Assembly: GCA_019454045.1 (NCBI GenBank)
Contig: SKCR01032778.1
Span: forward strand, 124,001 to 188,000
Length of the DNA stretch: 64,000 nucleotides
Origin: Zanthoxylum bungeanum
Lineage: Eukaryota; Streptophyta; Magnoliopsida; Sapindales; Rutaceae
Reading direction: 5' to 3'
In this document: positions 9,360 through 23,400 of the stretch, piece after piece
Position numbering within the stretch: position 1 is the first letter of the stretch
How the letters are laid out: every line of letters begins with the position of its first letter
The notes under the pieces: generated by a model
What the model was told of the DNA's origin: nothing
The model's input: only the letters and a program-made list of their open reading frames with translations
The model's database searches: none
Translations under genes and position numbers: made by a program

Positions 9360-11566
9360 TAGGGATGAGCAAAATCGGTTTCGGTTCCGGTTCCTCATGG
9401 AACCGGAACCTACCCGGAAAAATTCGGTTCCGCACTAAGTGGAACTGGAACCTACCCAATTAAACAGGGTACCCTATTATTCGGTTCCAATCCGGTTCCG
9501 GTTCGGTTCCAGTCCAGTTCCGAATTACCCTATTTTAAAATATTTTAATGAAAACTACATTCCTATATGAGTCCGTAGGAAAAAACGGGGACCAAATCAG
9601 AGTGCGGAAGCTCAAGAACGAAGAAAATGAAGTTTTAGACTTTTAATGCTCGCCAGCCTCATTACCCTTTCTGTTTTCATTAACAATTAGGCAAGTTATC
9701 AGTGCATTAAGTTGCCTAGTTGTGAAACCTTGGGGGTGACATACCTTCATTTATCGGATGACCTGTTAGTGGAAAATAATTTCAAGATATTTAAGATATT
9801 TGTGAAGAATATGCATGTTGATCAATGATTACGCCCAAAAATAACTTGCGGTTATCGCAGTATAGCTGGGGTGTCGATTCCTCAGAGAGATGGGTACAGG
9901 GACTAATCTACTCAACAAAAACGTTAACGGTAACTAAATTAGAGAAAAGATTAAATATTAAATTGCGATGTAAATTAAATAATACGAAAAATTAAGAGAT
10001 TTTATCAATGGAGAGAAATAGCAAAGCTTCAGGGTCCCCTCTTGTACCTATTACTTCTATTCCGTTATTGATTCGTTTTATTACGCAATTGAGGATTTCA
10101 CGTCTCAAACCCACAATTGGAGGATATTCAATTCTACTCAAATTAAAGTTCTAAGGTAATTATTATTTTATCTTCTCTACGTTCACAACTCACAAGGTTA
10201 TCGTTACAACCTATCCAACGACGACAATATACCCTCGGGCAATACTGCAGCAAAGGATGAACTCGCAAAACAACCTTAACCAATCACAACCAATTTTACC
10301 AACAACACATAGAAAAAGCGTGACTGAATCTATATGCCAATTAATAAAATAAGTTTTTAAATTAAAATACTCAAAAGAATAACGAGAAGAATAAGATAAT
10401 AATTGTATTAAACAATGAAAATCATCCACGAATCAAATAACAAAATAAAAGAATAGGGTACAAGAGTTCGCCCTTAGCTTTGCTTTGGGAGGTTAGTTCC
10501 GCATGCCGAAGGAAGAAATAACAGTGATGGGTTGGAGAAACATCGTGTAATTCATTGTCACTGCTCCCTGGATTGCTTTCGGCTTCCTGGATGTTGTTGT
10601 TCTCTCTCGGCCTGCTTCCTTTGTCCCTTGGTTGCGCAGCTTTTCCCTTATTTTCTTCACGGCTTCTCTCGCTGTCTTAGGGTTTGTTCTTTTACGCACA
10701 GCAGCTTACTGGCTCTCGGCACTGCTGGTTTAATTTATTTGTTCACGCAGCCCCCCATTTCCTCCTGACTTTACAAGCCTTTTTATATTATAAGAATCAT
10801 GAAACCTAATTTAATTAGATTTGGGCCCACACTTATTTGCTTTTTATTTGTTCATAAGCTGCTTCTCTCTTTCCTATATTTCTTTTGCGCTGGATTCTTT
10901 GGTCTCTTTTGGTCACGTTTTTGCTTTCTTCTTTATGCTTTACTCTTCTTTCAACGTGGACTTCCCTCTCGCTTCATCTTTTCCAATTCCTACAAATAAT
11001 AAATAGGGAAATTACTTAAATTACTTAAATAATAAATACTTTCTAAATTAATATAATGATAAAAATTATATAATAAAATATAAAATATATAACTAAATAC
11101 TGAACAATAAATCCGAATAAGTGGTGTTTCAAAGTACATTTTCATGCACTTATCAATCAAGTAAACAATTCTTCACGTGCATAATTTTGGATCATGCAAA
11201 ACATACTTGTTTGAAAAAAAAAATTATGAATTACCACTGGTGAGACATGGACTGGTCTCTTACAACGGGTGGTGGCTAGATGCAGAAACATAGCATCATC
11301 TGAATTACCAATCAAATAAGCAACTGGATTTGCAGTGCTAATAAAATGTCTTGTATGGTTATATGTTCATATAAATCTCTAAATGTTCATATAAACCGGT
11401 TCCATGGTCCGGTTCCGGTTCCGATCATTTTGGAACTGAAACCTACCCGGATAAATTCGGTTCCTTCATTTTGGAACCGGAACCTACCCGATTACAACCG
11501 GTTCCGGTTCCAAACCCAGAAAATCGGTCCGGTTCCGGGAAGAACCGGAACTGGTGCTCACCCCTA
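9360..11566. mobile_element. Non-autonomous hAT element, 2,207 bp
   Basis: The left terminus is tagggatgagca and the right terminus is the reverse complement of taggggtgagca, one mismatch in 12. A perfect 8-bp TSD gaattagg flanks it. Both subterminal regions (9375-9535 and 11395-11555) are dense in ggttccgg/ggaacc motifs, like the larger hAT element at 2820, although the termini differ. The interior has no transposase. It includes a block at about 9820-11155 that reads like another captured or nested repeat, beginning near gattacgcccaaaaataact and ending near gcacttatcaatc. ORFs at 10211-11006 inside it have no recognisable domain. It needs a transposase from elsewhere to move. Confidence 0.92.
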
Positions 11567-11574
11567 GAATTAGG
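11567..11574. repeat. Right 8-bp TSD gaattagg
   Basis: Identical to 9352-9359. Confidence 0.93.
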
Positions 11575-13256
11575 TAAATGAATAAATAATGCGAAATTAA
11601 AAATCGTTACAATATTAAGCTATTTAGTATCTTTACCGATTATGCTTATAATTCAATTTCCGCAATTAATCTATTCAACAATGAACAATAAATAAAATAC
11701 ATATTTTACTTTAATTGTCCAAAAGTGATTATCAATATTAATTTAAATAATTATAAGTTTAATACATGATATGGAAAAATAATATAAAACTTGCAATAAA
11801 TAAACGAGATAGAGATAGAGAAATTGCCAACGGATTTACAATGATTTGGCCAACTCCTTGCCTATGTCCACTACTACAAGACACGCTTGAAGTTTTCCAC
11901 TATGTAAAATGAATCCATAATTTATAACGAGAGTTTTCTTGACTCATTCGCAAACCTTCAATGGGGTTTTCTTCAAAGGCTCCATAACCTTTAACTTCAA
12001 TAAACTCCACACACCTTATAGTTTTCACCAACTCTCAAGGTTTATAATTTTGGATTTTCAAGGTTCTAAAAACCTTCATACAAAAAAGAATAATTTGAAA
12101 TACAAATACTTCTTACAAATATGCACAAGGATTTCTCACAAAAACGAATTGCAAAGATTTTGCAAATGTGAGAAATACTTAAATGTAATCAACTCTCTAA
12201 AATGAATATGAAGATGAAAGAATGAGCTATACAATTTTTAAAGTGAAAAATATGAAGATTTGAAACTCTTTAATTTTTTTTGAAGCTTTTCAAAACTTTG
12301 TAAAAGATGTAAGAAAGTGTAATTTCTCTCTGAAATACTTTCCCCTATATTTCCCCTCTTTGAAAAATGAAAATTTGCTTCTTTTATATGGAGAAAATTG
12401 AAATTCCTATGATACAATTCTGAGACCGGTATGTCGGTCTACAATACCGGTATGCTGGTGTGAGATTTCAAACGGCTCTTAAAAAATTTTCCGTTAAGCA
12501 TTCAAACAAAATACCGGCCAGTGTAGAAACTGATATTGACACCAGTATGCATTGTCCTGGTTCCAGAACTTAAGCAAAACTTCAGGTCTCACAATCTGCG
12601 ATCGGTATGTCTGTTTCAGATATCAGTATGCATGTTTTAGTCTTGACAGCACTCGATTTTTTTGCCATAACTTACTCTAGAAAATTCCAAATCAAGCTCC
12701 GTAAAATTCTACATAAATTAGACATATAAATCTATCATCTATAAAAATTAAAAAAAAAAAAAACCAGCATCAAATATCGTAAGATGAATTTTATCGAATT
12801 TTTCTAAGGTGACAGGTCTGTAAAAACGTTCATCCATGAACATATTATAGTAATATGGCTCTAACATTAGTTCTAGATATCGGAATTGTGTTCCACTTGA
12901 TTCGTAGCAACCTAGAGACACATATTTATACAACGCAATATCATTTGAAAATTAATTCATTTATTTGTTAATTTTTTAAACTATTTTCATATGCACTTGA
13001 TGCATTGAAATTCATTTTGGTGTAAATAGTGTGCAAATGATTTCTTAAGCATTCTAAGCCAGTTTAAATGCAAGTGATGTAAAATGTATAATTCCTAAGA
13101 GTTTTAAAATATTTTAGTAAACTCACTTACAATCATTTTTAGCTCTTAATCATCATATTTTGTCCTCATCTTGCTTATCTCTTATTTTGGTTTTTCAGCC
13201 TCTTTTTGGCTCTTTTTATCATCTTTCCTCTCTTGATTATCTTCTAGCTCATTTTG

Positions 13257-13261
13257 ACTTC
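13257..13261. repeat. Left 5-bp TSD acttc
   Basis: Matches 14936-14940 exactly. Five-bp duplications are typical of LTR retrotransposon integration. Confidence 0.85.
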
Positions 13262-14935
13262 TGTTGGCGACTTGGTCGCATAATCGATTGTAATTGGTTT
13301 TGATGATGCAACACGAGAAATAAGACTTCGACGTGCAAACACGAAGCAATACAAAAAGTGTCGAAGCATATGTGGTAAAGAGCGAGAATGTGAAGACTTG
13401 CGCATAATTGAAGAAATCATGTGAAGTCTTATCATAGTGCTCTAATTGTAAGTGAGTTTATTCAAGTGATCTAAAGCTCTTAGGAATCATACATTTTGCA
13501 TCACTTGCATTTAAAATGGCTTAGAATGCTAAAAGAATCATTTGCATTTTATTTGCACCAAAATGAACTTCATGCACAAGTGCATCGGTAAATGATCTTC
13601 CAAAAACTAGCAAACGGTTGAATTAAACTTCAAATGATATACCGTTAGATATATATGTGTATCTTTTTTTCTACGGTTCAAACGGAACACAATTCTGATG
13701 CATAGAACTTTTGCTAGAGCCATTTTACTACAACATGTTAATATGTGCGTTTTCTGCATACATGTCACATTATAAAATTTCCATAAAATTCATATTAATG
13801 TTTTTGGAGCTGAATATTTTACAGAAGCTATATCTATGTGTCTAGTGTATGTAGAAATTTACGGATCATGATTTGGAATTTTCTAGAGAAAGTTATGGCC
13901 AAAATACCAAGTTTCGTTAGTCTTGACTGGTCATCAGAACATGCTGTTACTGAAACCAGGGAGCTCCAGACCGGTCCCCATACCGGTTTCCATACCGGTC
14001 TAGCCTTTATTGTGCAGTTACTGAAACCATGGAGATCCAAACCGGTCTCCATACCGGTCAAGCTCTTCATATTGAACACTTACTGAAACCAGGGAGACTC
14101 ATATCGGTCTCTATACCGGTTTCCATACCGGTCTAACAGACACTTTCTCAACGGTAATATAGCCGTTGGAGCCCTAGACCGGCATGCCGGTCTCCATACC
14201 GGTCTCGCTTTAAGTTGGGGAAAGCTTTGCATTTTATTATAAATAGGACCTCAACTCATTTGCCTTAGGTTAGAGACTTAATACACAACCTTCATACATT
14301 CTCTAAGGCAAATACAAGAGTGTCTTAAACCTTCATACACTTAAACACTCATACAAGCTCACACACATCTTCATTACATTTAGTGAGCTTAGATCACTTG
14401 GGTTTGCAACTCACACAATCTTCTTATTATTTGTGAGTGCCCAGGTGTGTTTTAATTCTTCTTTATCAAAACACTTGCGGTTTGTGCAATCCCATTTGGT
14501 TGGGTAAGTTGTAAAGGTTGTGAGTGCACCTACGAACAAAACTCAAAGTTGTAAAAGGTTCGGAGTGTGCCTTTGCGAAAAACTCTTGGTTACGAGTGAA
14601 CCACATAAAACTCGATTCTAGTGGAAATCTTCAAGCGAGGCTTGGGGGAGTGGACGTAGGCACGTTTGGCCGAACCACTATAAATCTCGGTGTCGTATTT
14701 CTCTTTCCCTATACTTTTGTTTATAGCAAGTTTATTTATGCTTATACATATTGAATAGAAAACTTGCATATAGGCTATTAATTGGAATAAAGAAAATTGT
14801 CATAAGTCCCCACTTGGTAATAAGAGCTAAAAATCGGTAAAGATTTTATAATTCCGCATTTGTAGCGATAACTCAATTCACCCCCCCTCTTGGGTATAGA
14901 GATTGCTTTGTCGCTATTGCTTGTAGGGAATTTCA
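13262..14935 (+). mobile_element. Solo LTR, plus strand, 1,674 bp
   Basis: It begins tgttggcgac and ends tttca (TG...CA) and is flanked by the perfect 5-bp TSD acttc. It belongs to the same family as the surrounding minus-strand LTR copies, because its sequence is the reverse complement of theirs block by block (for example the tgcatcacttgcatttaaaa and cataccggt blocks). A TATA-like tataaatagg lies at about 14240, with the expected transcribed region downstream. Ccggt-containing repeats (ataccggtctcc type) recur at 13975-14210. No internal region or second LTR remains, so it is the product of LTR-LTR recombination after insertion. Confidence 0.9.
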
Positions 14936-14940
14936 ACTTC
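14936..14940. repeat. Right 5-bp TSD acttc
   Basis: Identical to 13257-13261. Confidence 0.85.
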
Positions 14941-15016
14941 ATCATCATCTTTTTACTTATTTGGTCTCATCAAATTTGATTCGCTAATATTTAGACGTTT
15001 AACACCATCGAAACCA

Positions 15017-16874
15017 AAAAATAACTTAGTTAGTATTTTTTCCGATTATGCTAAGAATTTAATTTCCACAATTAATATATTCAACAATGAACAATAAATA
15101 AAATATCGATTTTAATTATGCAAAAAGTGATTAACAATATTAATTTTAATAATGGCAAATTTAATATATGATATGGAAGAATAATATAAAACTTGCAATA
15201 AATAAATGAGATAGTGCTAGAGAAATTGACACTTGATTTTTAGTGGTTTGGCCAACTCTTTGCCTATGTCCACTACTACAAGCCACGCTTGAAGCTTTCC
15301 AGTATGTAAAATGATTTCACACTTTATAATGAAAATTTTCTCGCTTTTCTCCCAAACTTTTAGGATTTTCTTCCAAGGATTCCTAAATCTTTTATAACAA
15401 TTCCACCCTTTAGAGGCCTCACCACTCATACAATGGGATTTCACACAAAGTGTTTGATAAAAAAAAAATTGCAATCACAATTTTTGTACTCACAAAATAT
15501 TACAAAGATTAAAATGTGAGTATCTTAATTCAAATGTATTAAAGCTCACTAATTTGAATATGAAGATGAAATATGAGATTTTTAAATATGAGATTTTTCA
15601 AATGTAGAGAGTGTAAGATATAGAATATTTTAATAACTCTCTTGGCTATTTGGGAACTCAAAAAAGATTTCAAAGATTTGAATGTGAGTGTACCCAAATG
15701 AAAACTAATCTCACTAATTAAATATGAAAATGTAAAACAATGTGCTTTATAGATTTGATTTTGGAAAGAAAATAATTTGAAAATGTTTATAAACTCTAAA
15801 GAATGTTTTGACTTGATTAGATGATGAATATATGTACAAGAAATCTATTAGAAGTGAGAAAAATGATCAATTTATAGATTTTACATAAAACTAACCGTTA
15901 ATAGTCGTTTTCCAATTCTGAGACTAGTATGTCCGTCTATAGGACCGATATGCCGATTTGACAGCTCAAACGGCTCCAAAAAATGACTGTTACAATCTCT
16001 GGGACGGGTATGTCTGTCTCAACAACTTTCTAATGACCAGTCAAGTCTGATAGCACTTAGTATTTTTACCATAACTTGCTCTAAAAAATTCCAAATTAAG
16101 ATCCATAAGTTTATACATAAACTAGACATATAGAGATATCATCTATAAAAAATTCGGCCTAAAAAACATTAATATGAATTTTTTGGAATTTGTTGAATGT
16201 GACAGATCGACAGAAAATACACATCCATAACATATTGTAGTAATATGGCTCTACCATAATTTCTAGATATCAGAATTATAATTCATTTGAACTGTAGAAA
16301 ATTAGAGACACATATGTATATAATGGTATATCATTTAAAATTTAATTCACTCATTTGGTAATTTTTCAAAATCATTTTCCAATATACTTGTGCATTAAAA
16401 TTCATTTTGGTGTAAATAAAGTGCAAATGATTTCTTAAGCATTCTAATCCATTTTAAATGCAAGTGATGCAAAATGTATGATTCATAAGAGCTTTAAAAT
16501 ATTTGAATAAACTCACTTACATTTAATATTAGCTTTTAATCATCATCTTTGATTTTCATCTTGTTTGGCTCTTGCTTTGGCTTTTTAATCCTTTTTTGAC
16601 TCTTTATCATATTTATTCTCTTGATCATCTTCTAGCTCATTTTGGATCTTCATCAATCTTCATTTCTTTGATCATCTTTTAACTCATTTGGGCTCTTTAT
16701 CAATATATTGGCTCTTTAATTCATCAAACTTGATTTGCTAATATTGAGACAATTGGACACCGTCGAAATCAAGTCGCTAACATTGATATTCTATTCCAAA
16801 GTCTTCATGTCTTTAAGTTTCTTATCTTTGAGTCTTTGTGCTTCATTGGCATCATCAAAATCATGGTACTAACA
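15017..16874 (-). mobile_element. Minus-strand LTR copy 2 of the same family
   Basis: It follows the block order of copy 1 and ends at 16874 with the reverse complement of the family start (tggtactaaca). The 3' part of the LTR appears truncated at the junction with copy 1. It has no coding capacity. Dense copies of one LTR family in one orientation without internal regions suggest repeated recombination between elements. Confidence 0.7.
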
Positions 16875-18026
16875 AACGAATTACAAAGATTTTACAAGCG
16901 TGAGAAATACTCAAATGTAATAAGCTCTCTAAAATAAATATGAAGATGAAAGAATAAGCTTTGCAATTTTGAGAGTGAAAGATATGAAGATTTGAAACTC
17001 TTTTTAATTTTGTTTGAAGTTTTTCAAAAGTGTGTAAAAGATGAAAGAAAGTGTAATTTCTCTCTGAAATATTTTCCCATGTATTTCCCCTCTTTGAAAA
17101 ACGAAAATTTGCTTCTTTTTATATGGAGAAAACTTAAATTCTTGTTATACAATTTTGAGACTGGTATGTCGGTCTACAATATCGATATGTCGGTCTGAAA
17201 TTTCAAACGGCTTTTAAAAATTTGCCCTAAAGTATTCAAATAAAATACTGACCGGTGTAGAAACTGGTATGGACACCGGTATGAATTATCCCTGTTCCAT
17301 AATGTGTGAAAAATTCCAAGTCTCATAATCCGAGACCGGTATACCGATTTCAGATACCGGTATGTCTATTTCATATATTGATATGCATGTTTCAGTCTTG
17401 ACAACACTTGATTTTTTTATCATAACTTACTCTAGAAAATTCCAAATCAAGCTCCGTAAAATTCTACATAAACTAAACACATAGAGCTATCATTTACTCA
17501 ACTTAAAAAACCTTAAAATGAATTTTATGGTTTTTTTTAAGGTGACAAGTCTGTACAAACATTCATTCATTAGTTCTAGATATCAGAATTGTGTCATGCA
17601 TGATTTGTAGCAACCTAAAGGCAGATATCTATCTAACGCAATATCATTTGAAAATTCATTCATTCATTTGCTAATTTTTCTAAGCTATTTTCATATGCGC
17701 TTGATGCATTGAAATTCATTTTGGTGTAATAGTGTGCAAATAATTTTTTAAGCACTTTAAGCCAGTTTAAATGTAAGTGATGCAAAATGTATGATTCCTA
17801 AAAGCTTTGAAATATTTTAATAAACTCGCTTATAATCAGTTTTAGCGCTTAATCATCATCTTTAATCTTCATCTTACTTGGTTCTTACTTTGGCATTTCC
17901 ATCCTCTTTTTTACTCTTTTTATCATCTTTGCTCTCTTAATAATCTTTTAGCTCATTTTGGATTTATCATCATCTTTTTGCTTTTTTGGGCTCATGGAAC
18001 TTGATTCGCTAATATTTAGATGTTTT
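16875..18026 (-). mobile_element. Minus-strand LTR copy 3 (main part), split by the 9.1-kb element
   Basis: This repeats the LTR blocks seen at about 12141-13250 and stops at gatgtttt, where a younger LTR element inserted. The remaining 5' end of this LTR is at 27129-27274 (gacactatcgaaac to ggtactaa). The gtttt at 18022-18026 is the duplicated target site. Confidence 0.75.
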
Positions 18027-20474
18027 TGTTGGGGTTGGTGCTCAGAGCGCCAATTCGGACCGTATTTATGTCTGATTCATGAATACGAACATCCCCTTAT
18101 TCCATAATATTACTTATTTATGGTTGCACCTCTTGTTCTTATATACGTATTCGATCTGATTGCGATTAGATTGAAACTAAATGTGGTTTAGTGATATGTA
18201 TATATTAGACAAAGGCCCGATAATATATAATGCAGTACACAGTTACAAAGTTAGTTCGTAATTGACATTGGGAAGTGTCACTGCTATATGTATATTATCA
18301 AGCATAGTTCCTGGTCAAGATTTGCTAACACGGGTCGGTTAGTCAAATCCGTTGAGACCAGTACATGTCGTATATCGAGACTTGATCCGATGGTTTATCC
18401 CAATGAACCTTGAGTCTAGGGAGACTCGTATAGACGTGTAGGTGTTTATAGTGGATAAACACTGAACGGCTCACCGAAGATTCTTAATGGATGGTACGCC
18501 AACGTCAATAAGAATCTTCTCGGGTTGAGTAGCATAGTGGTCCTTCGACTTGAGACACCACTGTGGATGTATGAGACATCCTCCACACTTAGATGGCAGT
18601 CACGTCACCGATCTATTTAGATCAGACCTCCGCCTGTTCGTTGGGTGTGGATCGATCCTCAGGATATCCTGTGTGTGTCAAGATAGGATCCGTCAGTTCT
18701 GTGTACAGAGCATAGGTAGTCCATATATTATTAGCAGTCTGTTAAATCTGTGGCCACAGTATACATCGGAAGTAAGTTCCGAGTGTTATTTAGAGATTGC
18801 TAATAGATACGTCGACGAGATAATACCTATAGAGATTTGACGTTTACATCTATATCTCTGGGATTATCTGGATACCTGTGACGGAGAGATTATACGTATG
18901 CAATGACCTCGACCTGTATGATTCAGCTAGTTTATCCGTGATCGTCATAATCTACGGGTGGATAGATTATGGACATGAAATTGGATTTCGTGACGGATAT
19001 ACCTGAATCTAGAGAGTCTCAATAATGAAACATACTCGTAGAGCACTAGAGCAACATTTTAATAAATAATATTGATTATTTATAAAAGTCGTTTAAAGGT
19101 TAAACGCAAAGTACATGCTTAAGGACCTAATAGTCATTTCCTTAATTATTGTGTATTTATATTTAATACTTGATTAATTTAAATACACATTATTAATAGT
19201 CAAAATGAGTTATTTGACTAATATACTAAATGTATATATGTATTTAATATTTAATGTAAATATAATACATATATTTATATATTTGTATTTAATTAATTAA
19301 TTAATTATTTAATTGTTAAATGATTAAATTAATTGAAATATAAATATTTTATGATTTAGATATATTATTTTTAATCTTAGTTGCAATTGTTGACTTTAAT
19401 AAATATTTATAAACTAGTTTTAGATATTTATTTTACAAATTAACTTGAAATTGAAATGAATTATTTTCTTACTTTTCCTTTAAGCCAATTTCGGCCAAGG
19501 CAAATTGTTTGAAGTATAAATTGATTTTCATTTCACAAATTTCGAAACCTAAGTCATTTTGCAAAGAAAACTCCATTGAAGAAATTGAAGGAAAGCTTGA
19601 GAAAGAAAGAAAAAATCAAAGAAAGCTTGATTTTTAGTAAGTTTTTCCAACTTGCTATTAGAAAGGAAATTGTTCCTTAGGATCTAGGCTTTATCATATG
19701 ATGTTCTCAGGTTATTTCTTTCTTTATTTCTTGTGGTTTTTGTTGATGGAAGTTTTGGTAAAGTGTGAAGCATGTGCAATGAAGGAAGGTTGTGGCTATT
19801 GTAGTTATAAGCTTTCTTTTAAGGTTTTTGGAAACCATGTTGCTAATCTAGAGTTGTGAACCACTCTTAAATGACCTAGATCTGATCTTGAGTTGTTTCA
19901 TTGTGTTGAGACTTGTATTGGATGGAAGAATGATGATTGAACAATTGATTTAACAGAATGGTCTAATTTGTCCAATTTGATGAAATTGAAAAATTAGGGT
20001 TCATGACCAATTCCAAATTTGGGGATTTTCGGATATGTTCTGTATTTGGATGTGTATATGATGCATATAAAGTTTCATGTTGATTGGATTACATCTTGAT
20101 GTGTTTTGAAGCATGAAATGACAAAGTACACAAATGGCCATCAAATGGAGGCATTCGGCCATTGGACTCAAATTGGGGATTTATGTTGCTTATGGTATTT
20201 TGCTGTTTTGAACATGCTAAGTTCATCTTAGAAATGATTTAGAATCATTCAAAATTGATTAGATCAATTTCGGACTAAAATGGACAAAATTCCTTAAGAA
20301 GGGTAATTTCGTAAATTCACTTAATATGATTTATTGAATTTTATTTCATAATTTAATTATTGGAAAATTAAATAAATATGTTTATTTAATTAATCCGAGA
20401 AAAAGTTTTGAAATCTGAAAATATGATTTTCACCGTTTCCACTGTTACCGGATTTACCCCTAAAAACCCCTACA
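18027..20474 (+). repeat. 5' LTR of the LARD-like element (2,448 bp)
   Basis: Runs from tgttggggttggtgctcaga to cccctaca. It differs from the 3' LTR by a handful of substitutions plus about ten 1-3 bp indels, most of them missing bases in this copy. A diverged relative forms the solo LTR at 60825-62514. Confidence 0.93.
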
Positions 20475-20477
20475 AAA

Positions 20478-20490
20478 TGGTATCAGAGCG
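20478..20490 (+). promoter_or_regulatory. Primer-binding site, tRNA-Met type
   Basis: tggtatcagagcg begins 3 nt after the 5' LTR. tggtatcagagc is the complement of the 3' end of plant initiator tRNA-Met and is the usual primer site of Ty1/copia elements and many LARDs. Confidence 0.9.
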
Positions 20491-23400
20491 AGTCTGATTC
20501 TAGGCCTCCATAAATGATTAGCTTGTTTTATTCAATGTTTAATCATGTTTTCTTGACTTTATACATGCTTGTATAATCTAATTTGATTAGATTTAGGGTG
20601 TATGACACTTAATGTAATATCCCCACTTAATAAGGTTTTAAAGTAACTAGTATTTGGAATACTTGTTTCTTGGTCCGTCTTGTCAATACGGTTTATAAAT
20701 ATCTTTTCGTTGACTACATCCGAGACCGTGCCTCTGCTGTGAGGATGTAGCTGATAGAATTTATTTATGCCGAATGTATATTAGATACTAGATAAATTCA
20801 AGCGAAAGCGGAATCCTGAACGTGCCCTAGCTGTCAGGGTTACGCAAGTAACTTGAGTTTATCATTGACAAGTTTGACCTTGGTACGTCTCCTTGTGGGC
20901 CTGCCTCCGCAGCGACAACGAGAAACAGCCAGGACCAGAACTTCGGAGTCACTAGTGAGTGATTGACAATGAGTTGTCTACCTGTGAATATACGTAGGCG
21001 AGACCGTGCCTCTGCTGTGAGTCGAAATATATTCATGGGGTCCTCTTCCCATTATGGAATTCGATTTAATTATTGAATTCTCGTCTTTCCGTTGGGGATT
21101 ACGACATTACGTAAAAATAGTGGGGACACTGCTAAGTTTAAAATATTCCATAACTTAGGCAGTGTATGTTATTATGGAATTGCCGCTTGTTTGTTTCCTT
21201 ATTCTATAGTAGATAGAATTAAACTTTTATTTACTGCACACATATTTTGATATGATTATCTGACTAGACTCTTGGTTGCAGTTATTCTAGAATAGGTTCT
21301 AGATACTAATAGACTAGGATATTATTAGATTAGTCTAAACCATCGGGAACTGTTGTTCCGATTTTCTTAAAAAATAAAAATGGTTAATGACTTAGTTTCT
21401 AAGTCATAATAGATAATCTAGATAGATATCCCCTTTAGGATATAATACTTTAGAGACAATAGTTTCTTATGCAGTAAGAATTGACTTGAATTAGTTCATG
21501 TCTCGAGATTCTTGACTAGCATTTAGAAAGCCCTATTAGGTATTTGTTTATCTAGTAATGACGTTTCTAAGCTTTAATTACCTTTAGAGGTAATGTGTGC
21601 GACACAATTTGCTAATCAATTATTTACAATTGTTGTGAATAGTTGAATGCAAATAGTAAAGCTAAAGAAAGGAGATGCGTATATTTGTGTATAGAAAATA
21701 TCGATTTTCACAATACTACAACTGTAGGTATTGGATACCAGATCTCCCGTCTAGTTATTTGAAATATTGGTTAACGATTGTTTTGATATTTGATATCGGA
21801 ACTTGCGACTATTGGATAGTCACTTGTTCTTTATAAATAATTGTTACATATTTTATAATAACTAGTAGTGTCATTGACGTAGAGATAAACATTAAGAAAA
21901 ATTATTCGGTAAAGTAAATAATTTAGAACGGTGCTTTATGAGTTTAATCACTTAAGCATTGGATGCTTATTCCGTATGGTGAAGGATGGTTTAATACTAG
22001 ATCACACCACATATCCTTATCCATTTAATGAATATTGTATTCAAGAAAGTGATTAAGATCTCGTTTAACCAATGATTGTCATTGGACCACCAAATTATTT
22101 AACGGATACATTTGATGTATGTAGTTTTATAAATAATAATTGCTTAAGGTAGTTTTCTTTATTTCGTAACTTAGTTGATGAATTGTCATAACTTAGTTAC
22201 GTGTTTCTGTAGAACACATATTGAAAGTCTTGAAAGTATCAAGTACTTTCAATCCGTTCTGATGAAACGTAGATTGAACATTTTTGACTTGTTCAAATAT
22301 ATATTCAATCTAAAGGTTTTAGAGAATTCTATCCTCAAAATTCATAACATGTCTTTGAACTGTTCAAAGATCTTTGATACGATCAAACGTATGAATTTAA
22401 AGCAATTAGTTCTAAGGTTATTTAGTGAATATGATTCATATTCAATATTGTTCTTCCACGATTCCATCCTGGTGGAATTGAGTAGTGGGAGCAATCGAAT
22501 CTTATATGATTTGATTCGTCTGATATTAATGTTACTGAATTAGTTTCAATACTCTTGGGGTTATACTCCAGTAACACTAATTCATCTCTTTAATTAATGT
22601 TCCATTATTTTCTACAGTTGCATATATGATATGTATAGGTAGAAAATTTGAATCTTGAAAAGTTTGAGATTTCAATCTTTCTTTTATATATAGTTATATA
22701 ATGAAAATTACTTACACCTCGGAGGTATAAGTAAAAGTTTATCATTTATTCTGTTTAATAGAATATTGTATTCTATTTAATAGAATATCTTTCCTACGAT
22801 TCTAAGTAATAAAATCGTTTTATTACTTGGTGTGTAACATCAGATGTTAACTATTGTAGAAAAGACTTGACTTATTGAAGTCAAATGTGAGAATGATAAA
22901 TGATAAATGGAACTATGTAATTAATAAGATGAAACAACCCTTATACATCTTCGTGCAAGTCCAATAGGATAACAGAATCATTCACGAGTATTTGATACTT
23001 AATGGTTCCATTGTTTTCTTATTGAAGAAAAATTATCCTATGACTTTTAATGGAAGCGATATTTGATATCGATTCTGGAAGTTCACCATTGAACCATAGA
23101 TCTTAGATTGTTCATAGCTTACTACGATCAAGTTTTGAACTTGATTAAGCTTTCATTATGAATTAGTTCATGAAATGTGCTAATTGTTTGCACAGCGAAA
23201 GCATTGTGAGCTTATTAAAGGTTTGACCTTTACAGTATGACAGTGAGAAATGTTATACTCAGCAATCTATTGTAGATTCTGAGAAAACTTATCTCTAGTC
23301 ACACTAAATGAACAATTAAAGATATATTGGTTAATGTTGATAATAAACTGTATATTTTAGCTAAAGAATGCAAAGTGGCGTTTTTGGATGACTTATTCAA

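Larger units (their letters stand above)
9290..15016 (-). mobile_element. Minus-strand LTR copy 1 of a copia-like family, broken by two insertions
   Basis: Pieces at about 9290-9359, 11567-13261 and 14936-15016 join into one LTR-like sequence when the hAT element (9360-11566) and the opposite-strand solo LTR (13262-14935) are removed. It matches copies 2 and 3 in block order: acaatgaacaataaataaaata, the ccggtatgtcggtct blocks, the tcattttggtgtaaata block, and the gattcgctaatatt block. The family 5' end, seen in copy 2, reads tgttagtaccatgattttga on the minus strand, a typical plant LTR start. No internal protein region is attached. The left limit is approximate. Confidence 0.7.

Noticed and set aside
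18550..18840. 96-codon ORF also present at 25191-25481
   Set aside because: The duplication is explained by the two LTRs of one element; no domain or start context supports a gene.
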